The notes below the pieces were generated by a model. That model did not search any database. It had not been told where the DNA came from and was given only the letters and a program-made list of their open reading frames with translations. Positions 19,525 to 25,597 of a stretch of 25,597 nucleotides of DNA are shown piece by piece. Within the stretch, counting starts at the first letter, position 1. Every line of letters starts with the position of its first letter. The position numbers and the translations under genes were made by a program. Origin of the DNA: Ichthyophonus hoferi (Eukaryota > Opisthokonta > Ichthyosporea > Ichthyophonida > Ichthyophonidae); the NCBI GenBank assembly GCA_002751075.1, contig NAOQ01000082.1:52443-78039 (forward strand), read 5' to 3'.

Positions 19525-20694
19525 AATATATTTTCAGGTAAGAAGCCAAGGCTTCCATATATTTAACTTAACAGTGTGAGATTAAGGAGCAGTTGTTAAG
19601 AGCTTTAGCTTGTAGATTACCTGACGACAATTGTTAAATGAAACTCAATAACATCTATCCTAGTTTTATTTTTAATATGACTGAAATAAGAAGAAGTAAT
19701 ACTTTAGTCCTATTAAAGAAGACTAGAAATTTTGAACGGCTTTAAAAGCCAGATATGGACCATAAAAGGGTAACATAATAGACACAGAGAAAAGGAAGAA
19801 AAAATAAAATATAAGAATAGCAACTTTTTTCAATGTTTATTACTACATATTAAACAAACTATGTAAGTCTTATACATTTTCCAATGCAAATTTAAATCTA
19901 TTTCAGATTGAGATAAAAATAGTACCGCAAGGCAAAGATAATAATTAACCATAAAAGCAAGGCTGGCTATTTGGACATGCTTGACTCCATGAGTGACTTT
20001 CTGTAGTACTCCAGAGATACAAACTGATATAAAGGAAGACTTATCTCAGTAGATATAAACCTTTTGGGTATGGTCATCGGCAGATTATGATGGACACCCT
20101 AATGCTAGTTAGAGTGGCTATATTGTCATTTGCTATGACAACTCTGCGATAGTAGAAACTGTCATTTTTTAGTCAGGTCATTTATTTGTGGTCTCCACCA
20201 TTGCCTTTATTTTTATGTTATTTCAAAGGAAGTTTTACAAAATATTGGTCCAATCGATTTACTGGTCCTACACAATCACTAATCTGACAGGAACCTTAAC
20301 ATAAAATATGAAGTATTGTGATTTCACAATTTATCCCACAATTAAACCAAAGTACTTAGTTATTGCAGAGATATCTATATAGCTTTGTTCTAACGATGGG
20401 GCTATCTATCCCCCGTATCCACTATTTCACCTTTTGACTCTGGACTTTAACGTTCCATCCCAGATTAGGAAAGAGCAATTTCCCAATTTTCACTAAGAAA
20501 GAAATGGGATAATGCAAGATAATCCGCATATAGCTTTTTAGAAATGTTTCAAAGCAGGGCATGGCAATACTAGGCATTACTTAGCTGACTTTGGTGTATT
20601 CAAAAGGGCAATTTACTCTATTAGTAATTTGGTTTTCGTATTTATACCATACCAGACACTGCTCAGAATTGTCTTTTATAATGCTTGACAATAG

Positions 20695-21690
20695 GAAATT
20701 TAGACATAAATACTGGCACTGGAACTCCAAACCCAACGAACTTAATTGCACAAGGCAATGAGGTACTGAATGATAACATCTTCCATTGGGTTATTCGTGA
20801 TATGCAATGGCGTCAGTTGAACGGAGATTTTAGATATAAAAACAAGGTAAGCCTCACTTCTTACTGAACTATTTTTATTCGATATTCCCTCTGTCCACTA
20901 ACCCCATCTCAGACCGTTATCCCTGATTGACCCTCACTGATATTTGTCATTTCCTTATTAGCCCTTGATAGTTTGTTTCATATAGAACCCAGAAATTCAG
21001 CCTAGCTCTTTACTATGTCAATAGAAGTGGAAGTGGTACATGCCTAATTGTCAAAGATCTGGTGTTATCATATGCAGCTGATGTATAATATTCTTTACAA
21101 CATGATCCATAGAAACGAGGCGTCACCCCCTGGACCTATACTTTTCTTCAATAATCTCTTACTTACTGGTTCATCTCTTAGTAGTGCTTTCTAAATAGTT
21201 GGTTTTTGAGTTTGGAACTTTACCTTAAAATGCAAAATAGTTGGACATAAATCTGATAGGTTATTTGCTTCAGACCAAGGGAAGAGCATCCACTACTAGG
21301 GTCTCATTTAAATCCACTGAAACATTTAGCCAATAGGCTTTATGGATGGGCATCGTCCTTGTTAAAATTTGTTTAGCGTTCGTACGAAATTAATCAACCA
21401 AAAAAATGATATCTATTCTTTGTCTACTATAGCCGGCCCCACTATCCAGCCATTTCCTTACGTATTACAATACTAGTACTCTAAGGTCCTTATCCTATCA
21501 TGTATTGGTGCCATTCAATTGTTCTACTGCTGATAGTAGCTTGGTATCTCGATTAATACCATTTAGAACTAAAACCAAGCTAAACCTTGCAGCACTGCCC
21601 CAACTCCATCAGGATACTGTATTAAGTAAACGTTTTTGTGGGTTTTCATCTGTGACGTCTCTCTCTTTTCTTACTGTTCCCTACATATAA
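20695..21690 (+). CDS. Candidate partial gene: two phase-compatible 3' exons
   Basis: Two blocks look like the last exons of a plus-strand gene. The first (20695-20846) follows gacaatag, enters in phase 1, encodes GNLDINTGTGTPNP ... WRQLNGDFRYKNK and ends at a near-consensus donor AAGgtaagc. The second (21433-21690) follows tactatag, enters in phase 0, as required, and encodes 85 residues rich in Ser, Leu and Thr, ending at TAA (21688-21690). Both are clearly longer than typical open stretches in this AT-rich region. No family is recognised and no upstream exons with a start codon could be tied in; the block at 19382-19524 does not join without an ad hoc donor. The pair could be the end of a larger gene whose other exons are short. 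Confidence 0.35.
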
Positions 21691-22107
21691 TAGTTAAGTA
21701 CATCTCTCTCAGGCTATACTAGCTCGAACCCTACTCTATCTAACGGTATTAACTAATTGTTAAGGTATAATCTTGAAATTTATTCTGTACTCATAATTCA
21801 TATTGCCCAATAGGATCGCATCTAGTGGACACCTGCGCCTGCAACCCTACCCAATTACAGCATAGGAGAGAGATAGGAGGGATATATACGACATAATACG
21901 TTGTATATTATATATTGAATGCTGTTATTATGTATTAGGGTGGTTGGTGGTGGTGTAGCTTTGGTAGGATAGTATGAAAAGAGAAAGGTGGTATAATCAA
22001 CGTAGATAGTCCTGTTATACCGCTATTAGCACAACAACACACACGTATACCTTATTGTAAAAAAAACATCTAGACACAATATATTTTACTTACGGCTCAC
22101 CAAAGCC
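21691..22107. other. Spacer upstream of the 22-25 kb gene
   Basis: AT-rich at first, then with G-rich plus-strand patches around 21938-21975. It should contain the promoter and 5' untranslated region of the gene starting at 22108, but no specific element stands out. Confidence 0.4.
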
Positions 22108-25100
22108 ATGGACAGGGACTGCAGTGATGACGACAGTGACGTTAGTAGGGAGGGTAGTGATGACTTTCATGAGGCCGCAGCTGAAATAGCTAAACGAGTG
22201 TTCTGTGCTCTTAGTGAAGGGGATGAGTCTATGAAAATATCCGCCCTTACGAAGATTTGCAACTTGGGCTTTGGACCACAGGTATGAAAAAAAAGATAAA
22301 TCGGGAAAATATTGTCTTTCTGGGAGGTATTTGTTGGAGCTGGGCATGGTTGTGTATATCCATTTAATTGTATTAATCTATATCTGCGTCTATTCATGTC
22401 TATTTATATTTATGTTTATAGATATGCATATCGAGGTGTCCTTATGCGCGCGGGTGCAAGTTGGGAAGTTGCAACGTTAGCTAGTGGTTGTTTGTCTTAG
22501 TCAATATACCTTCACTCTTTTAATTATCAACTATATGGCTTCTTTTAATTGCTATGCTTACTCTTTTCTAATATGATGTTATGTGTAGGGCCTTGAAACT
22601 CGTGTGGAGTTAGCCAAGAGGTCAGCCCATTTATACATCGCCAAGCGTAAGGCAGCCTTTCTATGTACTATATACAATAGGGAAGGGGGTGTCAAAGTGG
22701 CACTGGTCTGTATCTATATAGGAGGGTGTATGCTTTAAGACTCTACCTCTATAACTTCTTGTATGATATTATATGGACAATCTGCCTTTACCCAACTATT
22801 CCAAGGGTAAATATAGTAATTATTAAGGGACACTTGTACATATATGTGGGTTCCATGGAGGACATACTCCCTCCACATACAGGATTATATTGATGAGGAC
22901 ACGGATATGGGCCTATCTGTCTGTGTCCAAAGGGATTTATATGTATATATATGGCCCCACAGTGTTGGACAGCAGTGATGTTCTTGTACAGTGCAAGGGG
23001 GCTAATGCCATGGGCTCTCTCTTGGCTGCACCTGAGGCTGCCACTATTATAATTACAGGTAGACACCATACCTCACTACACTACACAACATTATCCTACA
23101 CTACATTATACTACACTACAGTATTCCACATTACAGTATACTACACTACAGTACTCCGCACAATAGTATACTACACTGCACTATACTATACTATACCACA
23201 CTACCCTACACTGCATTATTCTATACTACAGTACACTACACTGCACTACACTATAGTATACTACATTACACTATACTACAACATACTACACTATCCTACA
23301 CTGTTGTACGTTTTGGTTGTGTATTGGGTTTTGATTATGGCTTATATTTAGGTGTATATATACTAACCAACTATATCTGCCCTAGCCTTGCGAGGTACCC
23401 TGACGTCACGTCTCATTGCCATGGTGATGACTGATAATACATATGCACAGGGTGATGCTCTGTTTGCACTAGGCTGGGCGGTCAGTTCTGTACGTATTTC
23501 ATATAGGTGTATTATCCAATCATAGTCATAGATCTCTGGCTATTTATAGGTCTATCCCTTAGTGTCTATCCTGTAGTTGTCCACCCCCTCCTTTCCCTTC
23601 CCTTCTTTGCTGTCTCTGTGCCAGGTTCTCTCTGTTTCTCTTTATACAACCATCGCTATTCCTTGACCCTCCTATCCTTCCTCCCTACGTACTAATCGTC
23701 AGTTTATTGCTTTCTCACACCTAGGTATTTATCGTACCTCCATTATATTCTTGTGACATATACTGCAGTGGAACTACTCTTGTTTTTACATTACCCCATA
23801 TTTAGATGTTGTATTCATGGTGGGATTTAGGTACGACTGTATGCATGCACATATATATATGAGCGTCACTGTATATTAGTCAGCATATAAATGCACGCTA
23901 AGGCAAGGATCTTAATATTTTTATCTATATATGTGACATTGGAAGTGAAAGGTAAGCTCTTTTAAATCAAGGGATGTTTTGGGTGATCGTGGAGCAGACG
24001 TAATCCCCATTAAACTTAATATTCTTTTCTTATTGGATGCAGGGTCTTAACCTCGACGAGCTACTGCCCTCTATTGGTGAAAGAGCAGGTAACCTTTTTA
24101 GTGATTCACTTGCCGCAGGTCACATGACCGAGTCCCAAAGAAATCTAAGAGTATTTTCACTGGTGTTCCTTCACAAGGTGGCCACACTTGTTAATGTTCC
24201 TGTTTGTAGAGACCTCATCACCCACATGCGTGAGTATTGCATCACTCTGTTCTCTAGTTCTCCCTCCCTCCCTCTCCCTGTGCCTCTCCCCATCTATATA
24301 TATATATGGCCTTGGTTCATCCGATGTACTAGTTTATTCTCCGTTATTGTTTATATACATATCTATATCCTGTAACTGTGCCTATGTGGTTCTACCCTTT
24401 ATCTCCATACTTACTATTGCTTTCTTCTTTTTACCCTCCCTTCTCTCTTCAGTTTGATTTATTGACTTAGTCTATGATGTCAAAGAGATTGCATATATAT
24501 AGTACAATAACGTATCTTTATATTATAGTAGCCTTTCTATATCTACACCGTGATAATGCAAACACATATTTGTTCATCTAGCAGTACACCTGTGCACATA
24601 CTCATATACATTCGCAGTGCAATCGAGAATACTAGAAGCCTTAATGCAAGTGCTGGCTTTGCCCTCGCAACAAGATGATCTTCTCCTCTTAACCCTTAAC
24701 CTACTGCTAGTTCTGACCCTACAGTATGTCCTTTTTCACTGTCACGGCCTTCCACCCTTCCAGGGTTATAGCTTTGCACTCTTGGCCCTCTTCCCCCTCC
24801 TTTGTAATCTTTATTGCATATTCTTCTAATATAATTACATCTATATTCTCTATCCCGCCCATGCCATATCATTCTCTGCCGCCAATAGGCGGTGTTCAGA
24901 GAGTATTGATATATTGCTCGTGTTCACTAAGACAGCTTCCTAATTGGCCGTCGACCTAGCCCCTCTGTACAGTCTTGGCAACCAATGCCCACTTTACGTA
25001 TAAAACCACATTATATGCCTCTTGCTGTGCACATTCTTACTTTCCTGTAGTTAATGTGACCAGTTCCTAACCTAACCCACGACCCTTCTATCCCCAGTGG

Positions 25101-25514
25101 AAAACATGTAACTCAGGCCTTATTGGATGGCCATGTTATGGCCCCATTGCTGCACTTCCAAAGTACAGTGTTAGATGCTCCATACAATAAGCAGGGAAGC
25201 GATGGGGAGGTATGTATATAGACCCCAAGGGTTGGCAATAACTCGTACAGTCAGGCAACATAGCCATTCTCCCCGTCCTTACATATCTACCGCTACACTT
25301 ACTCATATGCCTGCATATACAATCACCTATTCGTCCTCTTACCCTAAGCCTGGATAGTCTCTACCACTTCTCTATCCTACTGTGTTATCTGACTATAACC
25401 CCTCCCCTATGCTACCTTCAGGCATGGCATCTAAGTTATAACGAAGTACAGAAGGCACGGGAGCTCTGTCGGTCAATAACTGAGGCGTTAGTATTGGCCC
25501 ACAGGAGCTATTAG
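22108..25514 (+). CDS. Armadillo/HEAT-like helical protein, possibly HSF2BP-like
   Basis: My model has nine exons: 22108-22281, 22589-22705, 22883-22922, 22963-23058, 23386-23489, 24043-24229, 24618-24723, 25098-25209, 25422-25514. Phases agree throughout, giving 342 residues. The ATG at 22108 starts an acidic leader (MDRDCSDDDSDVS); the stop TAG is at 25512-25514. The rest is Leu/Ala-rich amphipathic helices in an armadillo/HEAT-like rhythm, for example RILEALMQVLALPSQQDDLL and VTQALLDGHVMAPLL, with no signal peptide or membrane segment. The segment GDALFALGWAVSS (about 164-176), then VFSLVFLHKVATLV and the helices after it, recalls the armadillo domain of HSF2BP, a BRCA2-binding meiotic protein. 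The resemblance is weak, from memory, and there is no N-terminal coiled coil, so I leave the symbol blank. Exons 3-4 depend on an inferred 40-nt intron. Confidence 0.7.
23073..23303. repeat. Degenerate TACTACACTA-type satellite, about 230 bp
   Basis: Intron 4 of the 22-25 kb gene is largely made of short, degenerate units built from ACTAC, TACAC and TACAG, with very few G on the plus strand. Spacing between best-matching units is roughly 15-20 bp but irregular. It explains the long Tyr/Thr-rich open frame that runs through this intron. Confidence 0.85.
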
Positions 25515-25597
25515 ATCATTCACCTGGTTCTCTTATTATGATTATGAACAGTATTGAGCGATTGGGTGTAATCCTAAATTAATTTTAAATGTAATGA

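Larger units (their letters stand above)
16702..20694. other. AT-rich region without a supported gene
   Basis: About 4 kb of AT-rich DNA upstream of the minus-strand gene. I find no long open frame on either strand and no recognisable element. Short exon-like pieces occur: an ATG at 17119 followed by 17 codons and a gtactg donor at 17170, an open stretch at 17585-17701, and an open stretch at about 17846-17998. Their phases do not chain, and lengths of this order are expected by chance in such sequence. An imperfect inverted repeat lies at 16853-16879. The block at 19382-19524 is listed separately. Confidence 0.5.

Noticed and set aside
22890-23351. 153-codon plus-strand open frame
   Set aside because: Only its central part (22963-23058) is an exon; the left end overlaps a different coding frame and the right end is a simple repeat translated as Tyr/Thr-rich peptide.
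1-25597. Retrotransposon, virus-like or CRISPR elements
   Set aside because: No reverse transcriptase, integrase, capsid or transposase-like motifs, no long terminal repeats and no regularly spaced direct repeats of CRISPR type were seen; the arrays present are ordinary minisatellites.

Overview
The window is eukaryotic nuclear DNA, almost certainly from an animal. Genes are split into many short exons with GT...AG introns and pyrimidine-rich acceptors. The one gene I can name with confidence, CLEC16A, aligns well along its length with the animal protein as I remember it. Intron-dense genes separated by only a few kb would suit an early-branching animal such as a sponge, but that is a guess; I see no lineage-specific marker. 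I see no bacterial, organellar, viral, CRISPR or tRNA/rRNA feature.

Layout. (1) 1-2312: AT-rich intergenic DNA that turns C/T-rich from about 1800. (2) 2313-12479, plus strand: a complete CLEC16A orthologue (ema / gop-1 family; endosome-lysosome and mitophagy factor) in about 21 exons encoding about 900 residues. Its introns carry several minisatellites. (3) 12480-14228: convergent AT-rich spacer holding one weak candidate mini-gene (13861-14038, plus). (4) 14229-16701, minus strand: an unrecognised protein-coding gene of about 594 residues. It has an Asn/Ser-rich disordered N-terminus, a compact aromatic-rich central region and a long charged coiled coil; a 25-nt microexon is needed to keep frame. 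(5) 16702-21690: AT-rich DNA, mostly without recognisable genes, but with two phase-compatible exon-like blocks at its right end (20695-20846 and 21433-21690, plus) and one isolated block (19382-19524). (6) 22108-25514, plus: a gene of about 342 residues encoding an all-helical, armadillo/HEAT-like protein, weakly resembling the armadillo domain of HSF2BP.

There are two compositional regimes. CLEC16A and the 22-25 kb gene lie in DNA whose introns are C/T-rich on the sense strand and full of tandem repeats. The middle of the window is AT-rich, and its minus-strand gene uses A-rich codons, including a run of 13 A inside the reading frame. I see no evidence that these genes form one pathway; they look like ordinary neighbours.

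The most interesting points are the orphan minus-strand gene, a probable non-canonical GA-AG intron in CLEC16A, and very short (about 40-nt) introns inferred from frame logic. I found no clear case for a new multi-gene system. All exon models were built by hand from frame, splice consensus and remembered family sequence; no search was run.
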